The notes below the pieces were generated by a model that searched no databases, was not told the origin of the DNA, and saw nothing but the letters and a program-made list of their open reading frames with translations. A program made the translations under genes and the position numbers. Of a stretch of DNA of 64,000 nt, positions 16,768-24,885 are shown piece after piece. Source of the DNA: CAIVAT01 sp038212325. Its GTDB lineage: Bacteria; Bacteroidota; Bacteroidia; Bacteroidales; FEN-979. Every line of letters begins with the position of its first letter. Within the stretch, counting starts at the first letter, position 1. Location of the stretch: NCBI GenBank assembly GCA_038212325.1, contig JBBQUQ010000002.1, forward strand, positions 1 to 64,000. The letters run 5' to 3'.

Positions 16768-17703
16768 TTAGTAGCGGTTAATTTCAATCTTCGAAATTGC
16801 GGTTTTGATCGTGAGGTAGATTTTATTTTTTCCGGTAGAGAAATTAGCTGTTTGATATATCCCGTCTCCTTTTTTGGTGAACCCTTCGAACTCCTTGCTG
16901 ATCATGAAGGATTCGGATTTGATCTGGCATCCCGATTCCTTTGGGATTTCAACTTTAATGGATGATGCGCCTGCATTGAATGTCATGACGGTGAGAGGGT
17001 TCTTGTCGCCGATTTTGATATCGATGGAGGATGCACCTGCATTGATGCTGGTGGTGTCGATTTTATAATCTCTCAGGTCCATGAAGATTTCAGCAGCCCC
17101 GATATCAAAATCAAGATTCCAGAACGGCTTCTCGCTTAATTTAATATCGACTTTGTTTTCACTGACCGAATGCCTGATGCCTGTTTTTTCGAGCGATAGA
17201 TTGATTTGCTTCCGGCCATTGTCATCGGTCGAAGTCAGTGAGTAGTTCCCGATGTCGCCGGTTTTATTGAATGAAAGAAAATCGGAGGTTACCCCTTGAA
17301 GGTTAAAATTGCCTGCAGCAGCCTGGAGTTTTAAAGAGCCTTTCGTGACCAGTGAATCAAATGGAACGCTCAGGTTCTGCGGCTGATAGTTGTATGTTGA
17401 ACTGTCATCTTCAGCTTCCCAGTCTTTGTCGGAAAAGCCTCGGAAATTGTGCAGATGAAACCACGACGACCTTTCGGCAATCCGGTTGAAAAAGATTACT
17501 GTGAGCGCCAGCACCCCAACAAGGGCTATGATTTTTATCCCGTCTTTAATGGGCAGGATGGAGATGCCCCAAAGGATCAGGATCAACGGCCAAAGGCTCC
17601 ACAGGGTGCGAAATCCGAATTCCAATACGCCGAAATTATTTAGCATAAACAATATCCCGACAGCGATCAGGATAATGGCCCAGAATACATGACGATATTT
17701 CAT
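16768..17703 (-). CDS. LiaF-like membrane protein (toast-rack domain)
   Basis: 311 residues. Two to three membrane helices lie in the first 75 residues (VFWAIILIAVGILFMLNN and following), as in LiaI/LiaF proteins. The periplasmic part has repeated beta turns, GAAEIFMDLRD, NAGASSIDIKIGD and NAGASSIKVEIP, typical of the toast-rack/LiaF C-terminal fold. LiaF-type proteins modulate envelope-stress signalling in Firmicutes; in Bacteroidota they usually accompany PspC proteins, as here, 12 bases after the upstream gene. Role in signalling is inferred. Confidence 0.75.
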   Translation of the reverse strand: MKYRHVFWAIILIAVGILFMLNNFGVLEFGFRTLWSLWPLILILWGISILPIKDGIKIIALVGVLALTVIFFNRIAERSSWFHLHNFRGFSDKDWEAEDDSSTYNYQPQNLSVPFDSLVTKGSLKLQAAAGNFNLQGVTSDFLSFNKTGDIGNYSLTSTDDNGRKQINLSLEKTGIRHSVSENKVDIKLSEKPFWNLDFDIGAAEIFMDLRDYKIDTTSINAGASSIDIKIGDKNPLTVMTFNAGASSIKVEIPKESGCQIKSESFMISKEFEGFTKKGDGIYQTANFSTGKNKIYLTIKTAISKIEINRY

Positions 17704-17715
17704 TGATGCAGGGTT

Positions 17716-18243
17716 TTAGGATTGGTGAGTACTGCGATTCCTTTTTGTTACAGCATTGATCAGAAGGCCGATCCCGATTACGATGAGGATTACCGGCCAA
17801 AGATCGCCAAAATTGATTTGCGGAATGAGTTCATCCGCCAGGAAAAGGGCCCCCAGTGTGATGAGAACCAGTCCTCCGATCAAGCTGCCTTTGTTCCGCT
17901 CTTTTGTTTGTGCGATCGGGACTGATTTATAAGGGGCTGATTCAGCGTTCGCGTCGCCTGCAGTATAACCTGTCGCATCGGCGGTATAATCGGGAGATCC
18001 TGGGTTTTGAGGCTGGAAATCTGATCGCGCATGAGTTGCAGACGGCTGCACTCTGACCGGATTTTCAGGGGTGACGATCCAGAGAACCAGGTAGATAAGG
18101 AACCCTCCTCCGCCAGCAAGGGTGAGTATAACAAAGGCCAGCCGGATGAGCAATGGATCCATCACAAAATATTCGGCAAGGCCGCCGGCAACACCGGAAA
18201 ATTTGCGATCGACAATGCTTCGGTAAAGACGTTTTGATTCCAT
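17716..18243 (-). CDS. PspC-domain envelope-stress protein
   Basis: 175 residues. The N-terminal PspC domain reads RLYRSIVDRKFSGVAGGLAE, then the membrane segment VILTLAGGGGFLIYLVLWIV. A polar linker of about 55 residues leads to two further helices (LIGGLVLITLGALFLADELI and WPVILIVIGIGLLINAV) like the LiaI-type membrane region of the next gene. PspC proteins sense or protect the inner membrane. It forms a two-gene operon with the LiaF-like protein. Confidence 0.85.
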   Translation of the reverse strand: MESKRLYRSIVDRKFSGVAGGLAEYFVMDPLLIRLAFVILTLAGGGGFLIYLVLWIVTPENPVRVQPSATHARSDFQPQNPGSPDYTADATGYTAGDANAESAPYKSVPIAQTKERNKGSLIGGLVLITLGALFLADELIPQINFGDLWPVILIVIGIGLLINAVTKRNRSTHQS

Positions 18244-18309
18244 GATATTGATTATTTGATTGATTTCCGGGGTTAGACGGTGCCGGCAGAAATAAGTTAC
18301 ATTGTTTGA

Positions 18310-19143
18310 TTACCCGGCTGGCACCTGTTTTTTCCGGTAGATCCGCGACGATATTGCAAGACTCAATTCAAACAGGGCGTAAAGCGGAAACGCAACGACC
18401 ATCTGACTGAAAATATCGGGGCTGGGTGTAATTACACCGGCGATGATCAGGATGCCGATCATGGTATGTTTCCTGTATTTTCGCAGGTACTTGGGGGTAA
18501 TGATGCCGATCCTGGTGAGGAAAAGGATTAAAACAGGGAGCTCAAACAGAAGCCCCATCAGGAGGGTCATGAGGGTGATAGAACTGACATAGGATGTCAG
18601 TGCGATCTGGTTGGTGACAGCGGCGCTCACGGCATAACCCCCCAGGAAATTGATCATCAGCGGCGCCACGATAAAGTAACTGAACAGTACGCCAACGATG
18701 AACAAGATTGAAATGATGCTTACGGCACCCCTTGAATTCCTGATCTCCTGGTCATTGAGGCCCGGCTTCACGAATCTCCACAGTTCCCAGAGCACATAAG
18801 GGAGTGCCAGAATTAACCCTGCAACCAGTGAAATGTTCATGTGCGCGGTAAATTGGCCGGCCAGGTTGATGTTGATCAGCTGGAATTGCGACGGATCGAT
18901 GCACAGCGATGGCATCGAAACCCATTCGCCAAGCTTGCAGAAAGCACGGTAGGTGATGAATGTTTTCGACTTCGGGGCAAGGATGATTTCATCAAACAGT
19001 ACCTCCTTGAATGCAAAGGCAGCAATCGAAGTGACTAAAATGGAGATTACAATCCGCCAAAGTGTCCCGCGCAGTTCGTCAAGGTGTTCCCAAAACGTCA
19101 TCTCCGACTGCTTATCCTGTTCAGGCGGGTGTTGTCTTCTCAT
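18310..19143 (-). CDS. tatC: Sec-independent translocase subunit TatC
   Basis: 277 residues from MRRQHPPEQ. It has the TatC signature near the N-terminus (WEHLDELR, which binds the twin-arginine signal), six membrane helices, and the periplasmic loop PSPDIFSQ. TatC recognises Tat signal peptides and works with TatA, encoded separately at 28.5 kb in this window. The frame is open 36 codons upstream, but a -7 element lies inside that stretch, so the internal ATG is used. Confidence 0.93.
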   Translation of the reverse strand: MRRQHPPEQDKQSEMTFWEHLDELRGTLWRIVISILVTSIAAFAFKEVLFDEIILAPKSKTFITYRAFCKLGEWVSMPSLCIDPSQFQLININLAGQFTAHMNISLVAGLILALPYVLWELWRFVKPGLNDQEIRNSRGAVSIISILFIVGVLFSYFIVAPLMINFLGGYAVSAAVTNQIALTSYVSSITLMTLLMGLLFELPVLILFLTRIGIITPKYLRKYRKHTMIGILIIAGVITPSPDIFSQMVVAFPLYALFELSLAISSRIYRKKQVPAG

Positions 19144-19159
19144 TTTATTTAAATATGGG

Positions 19160-19167
19160 CAAAGGTA
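19160..19167 (-). promoter_or_regulatory. -7 element (TACCTTTG) of tatC
   Basis: Minus-strand TACCTTTG fits TAnnTTTG, 16 bases before the tatC ATG. It supports the short form of TatC. Confidence 0.5.
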
Positions 19168-19192
19168 TTGATAAAAAAAATTCACCGGTTCA

Positions 19193-19223
19193 TTTGTATT
19201 CAGGATATAATTTTGTATTTTTG
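19193..19223 (+). promoter_or_regulatory. Complete Bacteroidota promoter (TTTG-N19-TATTTTTG)
   Basis: TTTG at 19193-19196 and TATTTTTG at 19216-19223 are separated by exactly 19 bases, matching the -33/-7 consensus. The ATG of the small lysine-rich gene follows 16 bases downstream. Confidence 0.6.
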
Positions 19224-19239
19224 AATAAATATATAACCC

Positions 19240-19500
19240 ATGGCTGAACAACGCGAAATAATTCTTGAACAGATGCTCAAGGTTTTAAAGGATATTGAAA
19301 CCAATACCTGCGATAAACAATTCTTCCCTGATACAAATCTCCTGGAAAAGAAACTTGACCATATCATCGATCTGCACGAAAAAGAGATTGAGTTGCTGAA
19401 AGTCCTAGGCAACGATCGTTGCACCTGCAAAAAGAACAAGGCCAGGAAGCCGAAAAAGGAGAAGAAAGAAAAAAAGGAGAAGAAGGTTAAGAAGTCCTAA
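19240..19500 (+). CDS. Small lysine-rich coiled-coil protein
   Basis: 86 residues, not recognised. Residues 1-55 are predicted helical with heptad-like Leu/Ile (LEQMLKVLKDIE, LEKKLDHIIDLHEKEIELLK). A CTCKK motif follows, and the tail is about 20 residues of Lys and Glu. A good promoter sits just upstream, which supports a real gene. Cytoplasmic; nucleic acid binding by the basic tail is possible but unproven. It converges on the next gene with a 4-base overlap. Confidence 0.65.
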   Translation: MAEQREIILEQMLKVLKDIETNTCDKQFFPDTNLLEKKLDHIIDLHEKEIELLKVLGNDRCTCKKNKARKPKKEKKEKKEKKVKKS

Positions 19501-20003
19501 TGCATTTGCCCGTGGCGGTAACGGTGTTTCATCTGCCCGTTCTGCATTGGACATCCGTATAAATCACGGTAGAGGGCAGAAAGCCTTTGGGCCTGGTCGG
19601 GTGTGCAAACCCGCTTCAATGCACTGAATTGTTTAATGTTTTCCTTCTGGATTTTCATTTGCAATACAGCGAGTTGAGCGACAAAGGTATTTAATTGCAA
19701 CGTATCGGGCGACTCCTTTTCCAGTTCTGTGAGGATGGATGCCCGCATCTCCTTGATTGTTGCCGCAATAGGCTCAGCTGATTCCGTATAAACCTTATTG
19801 ATCGCAGTGACTTGCTGGTTTTGATCGGCCGATAGGTTCAATTCATCACGGAATGCAATGCATTGCTGCTCCTCAGGGGAACAACATGGGGCTGCTGCCG
19901 GTGGTTTTGAGAAAAGAAAAAAGCTGACCAGGGCCGATATGTTGATTGCCACCAGGATAATCAGCACCCAGAAAATAAAACGGTTTCTGTGAAAAAAATT
20001 CAT
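19497..20003 (-). CDS. CpxP/Spy-like periplasmic protein with membrane anchor
   Basis: 168 residues. One membrane helix (residues ~10-30) is followed by CCSPEEQQC and a helical domain with LNLSADQNQQVTAINKVY and LTELEKES, like the metal- or misfolding-sensing Spy/CpxP/CnrX group (heavy-metal resistance family). His and Met in the tail (GCPMQNGQMKHRYRHGQMH) could bind metal. Located 4 bases after the anti-sigma gene, it resembles CnrX in a sigma/anti-sigma/sensor trio. A sensing role is inferred from this context. Confidence 0.75.
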   Translation of the reverse strand: MNFFHRNRFIFWVLIILVAINISALVSFFLFSKPPAAAPCCSPEEQQCIAFRDELNLSADQNQQVTAINKVYTESAEPIAATIKEMRASILTELEKESPDTLQLNTFVAQLAVLQMKIQKENIKQFSALKRVCTPDQAQRLSALYRDLYGCPMQNGQMKHRYRHGQMH

Positions 20004-20007
20004 GGCG

Positions 20008-20457
20008 TTATTTGTTTATGATCAGTGTTTTATCTTCATCAACGAATTCTGAAATGAAGAGGTTTGATCTGAGGAATTCAATATTGTCTGACAGGTTTGC
20101 CGACTGGTTTGCGAGGGCATGCCCGTTTTTTGCGGTGTATGATCCGATGAGGGTACCACACAGAAGGGCAACCGCGATTGTTACAGGCTGCAACACGCGA
20201 ATCCATCGCGGCATGCTGCTGATACTTGACTTTTCAAATTTATTTTCAATATGTTGCAGGATGCGTGTCGCTGCAAAGGGATTAGGTTCGGCTGCTTTTT
20301 CCAATTGAATAAGTGCGTCCAGTTTATTATATTCAACCAACAACTGGCCGCAGGCAGGGCATGATGCTGCATGGTGCTCGAAGGAGTGATGTGATTCTGC
20401 AGGAAGTTTCCCCTCCCTGAAGTTCACGATCCCGGATTTAAAATCAAGACAGTTCAT
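20008..20457 (-). CDS. Zinc-finger anti-sigma factor
   Basis: 149 residues. The N-terminal anti-sigma domain has the zinc ligands H-x3-C-x2-C in HHAASCPACGQLL. A single membrane helix follows (about residues 87-108). The C-terminal periplasmic part is only about 40 residues. It starts 3 bases after the sigma-factor stop, the standard pairing. It should hold the ECF factor inactive at the membrane until the sensor domain is triggered. Confidence 0.87.
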   Translation of the reverse strand: MNCLDFKSGIVNFREGKLPAESHHSFEHHAASCPACGQLLVEYNKLDALIQLEKAAEPNPFAATRILQHIENKFEKSSISSMPRWIRVLQPVTIAVALLCGTLIGSYTAKNGHALANQSANLSDNIEFLRSNLFISEFVDEDKTLIINK

Positions 20458-20460
20458 GGG

Positions 20461-21042
20461 TCAGGTTTTTTGATATTCTGAAAATTGAGGCTTTAAATGT
20501 TTCTGAAGGTTGATCCGTGCCCGGTGAATCAGCGATTCAACGGCGGGCAACGCGATTTTCATGATGTCGGCTATTTGCCTGTATGGCAGATCGTCAAACT
20601 TATTCAGCACAAAGGCGATTCGCTGGTTTTCAGGCAAACGGTTCACTGCTGCCTGCAGCAGTCTGCGATTTTCATTCTGTTCTAAATCATTTTGTGAAAC
20701 AGATGGTTCAGGATCGGTCAAGTTTCCATGTGCACCCGGCTGTCGGAAAAGAGATTCAATACGCACCATTACTCCTTTTCGTTTTTGCTTCTTAACCATG
20801 TTAAGTGATTTGTTGACGGTAATCCGGTAAATCCAGGTTGAAAGCGAAGAAGAGTGCTTAAACGAATGCACCGAACGTATGATGTCGATGAAAATTTCCT
20901 GCGACAAATCCTCTGCATCTTCCATATTCCCGACAAAATAGCATGCGGTTTTAATAACCTCTCGCTGATATCGGGTCACCAGGTATTGAAAGGCATTGCG
21001 ATCACGCCGTAGGATTCCTTCAACTAACTCCGGTTCTGTCAT
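20461..21042 (-). CDS. ECF RNA polymerase sigma factor
   Basis: 193 residues from MTEPELVEG. Region 2 is visible as FQYLVTRYQREVIKTA, DAEDLSQEIFIDI and the -10 binding helix STWIYRITVN. Region 4 is LPENQRIAFVLNKFDDLPYR with QIADIMKIALPAVESLIHRA. It heads a trio with its anti-sigma and a CpxP-like protein. The Cys-rich secreted protein immediately upstream may be a member of its regulon. A further 15 codons are open upstream from a TTG. Confidence 0.92.
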   Translation of the reverse strand: MTEPELVEGILRRDRNAFQYLVTRYQREVIKTACYFVGNMEDAEDLSQEIFIDIIRSVHSFKHSSSLSTWIYRITVNKSLNMVKKQKRKGVMVRIESLFRQPGAHGNLTDPEPSVSQNDLEQNENRRLLQAAVNRLPENQRIAFVLNKFDDLPYRQIADIMKIALPAVESLIHRARINLQKHLKPQFSEYQKT

Positions 21043-21117
21043 GCTGGCTGGTAAAGTGGTAAAAGCCGGCAAATGCTTCAAAAGCAAGGTCTGCCGGCTT
21101 TAAAATGAAGGGTAGTT

Positions 21118-21519
21118 TTATTTGTTTGGTTTTGTTGCCGGTGCATTACTCCCCTTGCTGCCGCAACAATTCCCATGCTGGTGGCCCTGTCCGCCGCATT
21201 TGGCAGCACCCTGGCCTTTTCCACAACCACTTCCGAAACCTTGTCCTTTGCCGTTGCAGGTGCCTGTCCCTTTGCATTTACCGGTAGTTCCGCAGTTGTC
21301 GCATTTGCCGTCGCCATTTTTATCAACGAAATTCTTGCCCTGCATGGCTGGCTTAGCGCAACAACTATTTTTGCTGATGTCTGATTTATCAGTGGGGGCG
21401 GTGACTGATTTTGTGTCGGTTTGTGCAGAATTGTCGGTTGCAGCCGCCTGCGAGAAGGTCATCCCGGAAAAAAATGCCAGCAGGATAAAAGTTAAAAAAA
21501 TTCTTGATGCAGTTTTCAT
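21118..21519 (-). CDS. Secreted Gly/Cys-rich protein with Asp-Gly calcium-like motif
   Basis: 133 residues with a signal peptide (cleavage after TFSQ). A Thr/Asp linker is followed by NSCCAKP, then DKNGDGKCDNCG, then a run of Gly, Cys and Lys ending HQHGNCCGSKG. DKNGDGKCDNCG resembles EF-hand-like or dockerin-like calcium loops fused to a CxxC. It has 12 Cys. Metal binding is likely, the function unknown. It lies directly upstream of the ECF operon in the same direction and resembles the protein at 5836-6084. Confidence 0.72.
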   Translation of the reverse strand: MKTASRIFLTFILLAFFSGMTFSQAAATDNSAQTDTKSVTAPTDKSDISKNSCCAKPAMQGKNFVDKNGDGKCDNCGTTGKCKGTGTCNGKGQGFGSGCGKGQGAAKCGGQGHQHGNCCGSKGSNAPATKPNK

Positions 21520-21604
21520 TTTTTGTCTGTTTTAGTGAATGAATAAAGAATATGTAAGTTAGACAACATAATAATGAAAAACTTGCGGTCCTGCTGAAAA
21601 TATT

Positions 21605-22699
21605 TTATTTTTTGCAGGGATAATTCACCGCACGCATGTCGCAGTTGTGTGTTTCGCAGCAGGTATCACAAACACGTTTGAACACTCTGAAACCGGTAAG
21701 TTCAATATTTCCTGATTCATAATCCACCCTGGCCGGCTCTTGTCGCATGAGGTCGGTGCTGAGGTATTTTTTATTGCAATCAGCAAAAACAGTAACCACC
21801 GCGGCATCTGGTCCAAGTTCATTCTGGATCTTCAGGGCTCCGAGGAAATTGGCCCCCGAGGATATCCCCACAGCAAGGCCAAGCTGTCTGGAGAGTTTCT
21901 GGGCGAGGATAATTGAGTCGCCATCCGGAACTGCGACAATCCGGTCGAGCTGGTCAAGTTTAACGATTGCAGGAATAAACTCATCGCTGATGCCCTGTAT
22001 ACGGTGGCTTCCCACTTTGTGACCGGTCGACATGGTTGGAGATTCGGCCGGTTCCAGCGGGTGTATTTTAATTGAGGGGCTTAACGATTTCAGGTACCGT
22101 CCAACACCCATCACTGTACCCCCGGTTCCGACACCTGCGATAAATGCATCCGGTGTTATCCCTTGATAAGCAAGCTGGTACCATATTTCAGGTCCGGTCG
22201 TTTTCTCATGTGCTTCAGCATTGGCATCATTGGAGAACTGCTGCGGCAGAAAGATATCAGGTTCACGGGCGGCAATCTCTTCCGACATCCGGATGCTTCC
22301 GAGAAAACCACCCTGCTCTTTTGAAACCGGGATGATTTGTGCACCAAGGCTCTTGATGATATCAACCCGCTCTTTGCTCATCCAGTCGGGCATGATGATG
22401 CAAACGTTGTGCCCAAGGGCCTTACCAATGGCCGCAAATGCAATACCGGTGTTGCCGCTTGTTGCCTCCACGATGGTATCGCCGGGCTTGATGCGGTTTT
22501 CCGAATAAGCACGTTCCAGGATATACAGTGCCATCCGGTCTTTGATACTTCCTGTTATGTTATAGTGTTCGGACTTTGCATAAATAATCCTTTTATCACC
22601 CTTGTATCTGAACTCGATGGCAAGCATGGGTGAGTTACCGATAAGGCGCCATAAATCGATGAAGCGAAGTTTGAACTTGTTGTCAATAGGTGAAATCAT
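21605..22699 (-). CDS. Cysteine synthase/CBS-like PLP enzyme with Cys-rich tail
   Basis: 364 residues. The PLP lysine is in TGSIKDRMA, the substrate loop in EATSGNTGIAFAA, and the PLP phosphate loop in GVGTGGTVMGVG; QFSNDANAEAH is typical of the CysK/CysM family. The enzyme makes cysteine (or a relative) from O-acetylserine and a sulfur donor. After the usual end at about residue 320 there is a tail CDTCCETHNCDMRAVNYPC with six Cys. That tail is unusual and suggests a metal or persulfide site. It lies downstream of a desulfurase-type class V enzyme and a NifX-like protein. Confidence 0.85.
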   Translation of the reverse strand: MISPIDNKFKLRFIDLWRLIGNSPMLAIEFRYKGDKRIIYAKSEHYNITGSIKDRMALYILERAYSENRIKPGDTIVEATSGNTGIAFAAIGKALGHNVCIIMPDWMSKERVDIIKSLGAQIIPVSKEQGGFLGSIRMSEEIAAREPDIFLPQQFSNDANAEAHEKTTGPEIWYQLAYQGITPDAFIAGVGTGGTVMGVGRYLKSLSPSIKIHPLEPAESPTMSTGHKVGSHRIQGISDEFIPAIVKLDQLDRIVAVPDGDSIILAQKLSRQLGLAVGISSGANFLGALKIQNELGPDAAVVTVFADCNKKYLSTDLMRQEPARVDYESGNIELTGFRVFKRVCDTCCETHNCDMRAVNYPCKK

Positions 22700-22831
22700 G
22701 ATAACTATTTATGAGCCGGATTTTAATGGCAGGGATTAAGCGGCTACAAAAATAGGAAAAAACAGCAATGAAAGGATTCATGCCGTAACCTTATCAGCGA
22801 AAATTGGTCGGAAAGTGAAGGATCACTTCCG

Positions 22832-24298
22832 TTATTTCAGGTTGAACCAGGAGTCAATCCGGCCATTGTGCGTGGGGCCGTTTTTATGCCTGAACTCGTT
22901 GGTATGCTTATCGTAAACATAATCAGCTCCCCAAGCCTTGTGCTTCATGACGATCTTTTCGATAGCCCTGATGATAAAAAGCAGTTCACGGTCCTTCATG
23001 GTTGGGTGGAGCGATAACCTCACCCAGCCAGGTTTTTCTGACAGATCGCCGGTGTTGATCTTGTCGGTGATTTTTTTTGATCGTTCATGGCTGACATTAA
23101 GCAGGAAGTGCCCGTATGTTCCTGCGCATGCACATCCTCCCCTTACCTGTATTCCAAAGCGGTCGCTTAACAACTGCACCATGAGGTTATAATGGATCGA
23201 ATCAGCATAAAATGAGATGATGCCCAGCCGGTCGGTGATGTTATCTGCCAGGATATGGATGCCCGGTATTTTTTTTAGTTTACTGAAGGCAAGGCTGACC
23301 AGACTGTTTTCACGTTCGTGCATCTTTGCAACATTCATCTGATCTTTAAGCTCAATTGCCAGTGCTGTCCTGATTGCCTGTAGAAAACCGGGAGTGCCTC
23401 CATCCTCACGGATTTCGATATCATCAATAAATTTATATTCACCCCAGGCATTGGTCCAGTCCACGGTTCCGCCACCGGGCTGATCGGGCACTTTACTGTG
23501 GTAAAGGGATGAGTCAAATATAAGAACACCTGATGATCCGGGGCCCCCGAGAAATTTATGAGGTGAGAACATCACGGCATCAAGTTTTTCCATCGGATCG
23601 TCGGGGTGCATGTCGATCGTATCATAAGGTGCGGATGCCGCAAAGTCAATAAATGCAAGCCCGCCATGTTCATGCATAAGCCGCGCCATGGCATGGTAGG
23701 GTGTGCAGATACCGGTTACATTCGAGCAAGCTGTAAAAGAGCCGATTTTCAGCTTGCGGTCTTTATACTTTACCAGGGCATTTTCGAGGTGGTTCAAATC
23801 AACCAGCAAATCGCTGCCCGGAGGTATGACTTCCACATCGGCTGCCGTTTCATACCATGAGGTGTGATTTGAGTGATGCTCCATATGGGTGATAAAAACC
23901 ACCGGCCGGTCGTTATCTTTCAAGCAGGATTGTCCGTTGACCACTCCGCATGATTTCAGGCCTAAAATACGCTGAAACTTTACAACTGCGCCTGTCATCC
24001 CGAATCCGGTCATTATGATAACATCCTTAGGCCCAGCATTGACATGCTTTTTGATACGCTGCTGAGCCTGGTGATATGCTTTGGTCATCAGGCGGCCGGT
24101 TTCGGACGTTTCGGTATGTGTATTGCCGATAAACGGGCCAATTGATTTGCAGATTATCTTCTCAATCGGGCCATACAGGCGGCCGCTCGCGATCCAGTCG
24201 GCATAAATCACCTTCTTACGCCCGTAAGGCGAAAGGTAATGCTGCCTTAGTCCGATAATTTGTTTACGGAATTGATTAAAATATTGTTCAGTGCTCAT
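22832..24298 (-). CDS. Class V aminotransferase, cysteine-desulfurase-like
   Basis: 488 residues from MSTEQYFNQF, longer than SufS (about 405). PLP is held by the Lys in FSPHKFLGGPG; THMEHHSNHTSWYE and FIDFAASAPY are typical of the family. The loop VRGGCACAG carries a Cys at the place of the active-site Cys of group II desulfurases. It may release sulfur from cysteine or a related selenium/sulfur substrate. The C-terminus has a 40-residue extension ending with a His/Asn-rich segment. A longer frame would overlap the NifX-like gene; the ATG at 24298 removes that. Exact substrate unknown. Confidence 0.8.
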   Translation of the reverse strand: MSTEQYFNQFRKQIIGLRQHYLSPYGRKKVIYADWIASGRLYGPIEKIICKSIGPFIGNTHTETSETGRLMTKAYHQAQQRIKKHVNAGPKDVIIMTGFGMTGAVVKFQRILGLKSCGVVNGQSCLKDNDRPVVFITHMEHHSNHTSWYETAADVEVIPPGSDLLVDLNHLENALVKYKDRKLKIGSFTACSNVTGICTPYHAMARLMHEHGGLAFIDFAASAPYDTIDMHPDDPMEKLDAVMFSPHKFLGGPGSSGVLIFDSSLYHSKVPDQPGGGTVDWTNAWGEYKFIDDIEIREDGGTPGFLQAIRTALAIELKDQMNVAKMHERENSLVSLAFSKLKKIPGIHILADNITDRLGIISFYADSIHYNLMVQLLSDRFGIQVRGGCACAGTYGHFLLNVSHERSKKITDKINTGDLSEKPGWVRLSLHPTMKDRELLFIIRAIEKIVMKHKAWGADYVYDKHTNEFRHKNGPTHNGRIDSWFNLK

Positions 24299-24311
24299 AA
24301 AACAGTCAGGA

Positions 24312-24653
24312 TCAGGGGCAGCAGCAAGTATTTGCTTCCTGGCGGTATCTGTTTTCCAGGAAATGGACATATGCATTGGTGATGAATGTTTCACCGGTCA
24401 GGATGATTTCTTTGTTTTGCGCAGCAATGTGTTTGGTCATCGACGGGCCAACATTTTTTGTCATGATCACCTCACAGTCTTTGATCGGGTCCAGGAGTCC
24501 GTCTGGCGAGCATAGAATATCACTGAGTTTGTTCCATCTCATCTCTTCCTGGATAATTTCTCCAAGTTCGACGGACAGGATGAGAAAACCCCTGGCCTGT
24601 CCGAAAGTGCTGCTCAATGTCAGTCCGTCGTTGGTTGGTATCGCTATTTTCAT
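24312..24653 (-). CDS. NifX/NifB-type dinitrogenase-cofactor-binding domain protein
   Basis: 113 residues of the family whose fold binds Fe-Mo cofactor precursors or other iron-sulfur clusters. Typical features are MKIAIPTNDGLTLSSTFGQA and an FLILSVE strand, then EVIMTKNVGPSMTKHI. The C-terminus ends with CCCP after EANTC. No nif genes are seen. Stand-alone members in anaerobes are thought to carry metal-sulfur clusters. It starts a three-gene run with two PLP sulfur enzymes, 13 bases before the class V gene. Confidence 0.82.
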   Translation of the reverse strand: MKIAIPTNDGLTLSSTFGQARGFLILSVELGEIIQEEMRWNKLSDILCSPDGLLDPIKDCEVIMTKNVGPSMTKHIAAQNKEIILTGETFITNAYVHFLENRYRQEANTCCCP

Positions 24654-24703
24654 ATCCGGTTTTTCATTGGTGCCGTTTACGCTTTAATCAGTTTCCTGAG
24701 TTG

Positions 24704-24711
24704 CAAAGGTA
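24704..24711 (-). promoter_or_regulatory. -7 element (TACCTTTG) of the NifX-like operon
   Basis: Minus-strand TACCTTTG fits TAnnTTTG, 50 bases before the NifX-like ATG, in the 232-base region shared with the divergent Crp/Fnr gene. No clear Crp-type palindrome seen. Confidence 0.45.
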
Positions 24712-24885
24712 GACAGTACATGTGCCGGAAACAGTTGAATTTACGTGATAGTTGATCTGATCGGAGGTGAGAGCCAACATGTGAAACAGTGAAAACAATC
24801 AATACATAACGTGATATATAGCATAAAATATTGAGACAAATAGCACATTGCCTTATGCCGAATATTTCAGACCTTTACAAAAATA

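Noticed and set aside
24312..24653. Nitrogen fixation genes
   Set aside because: Only a stand-alone NifX-like domain is present, without nifHDK or nifB.
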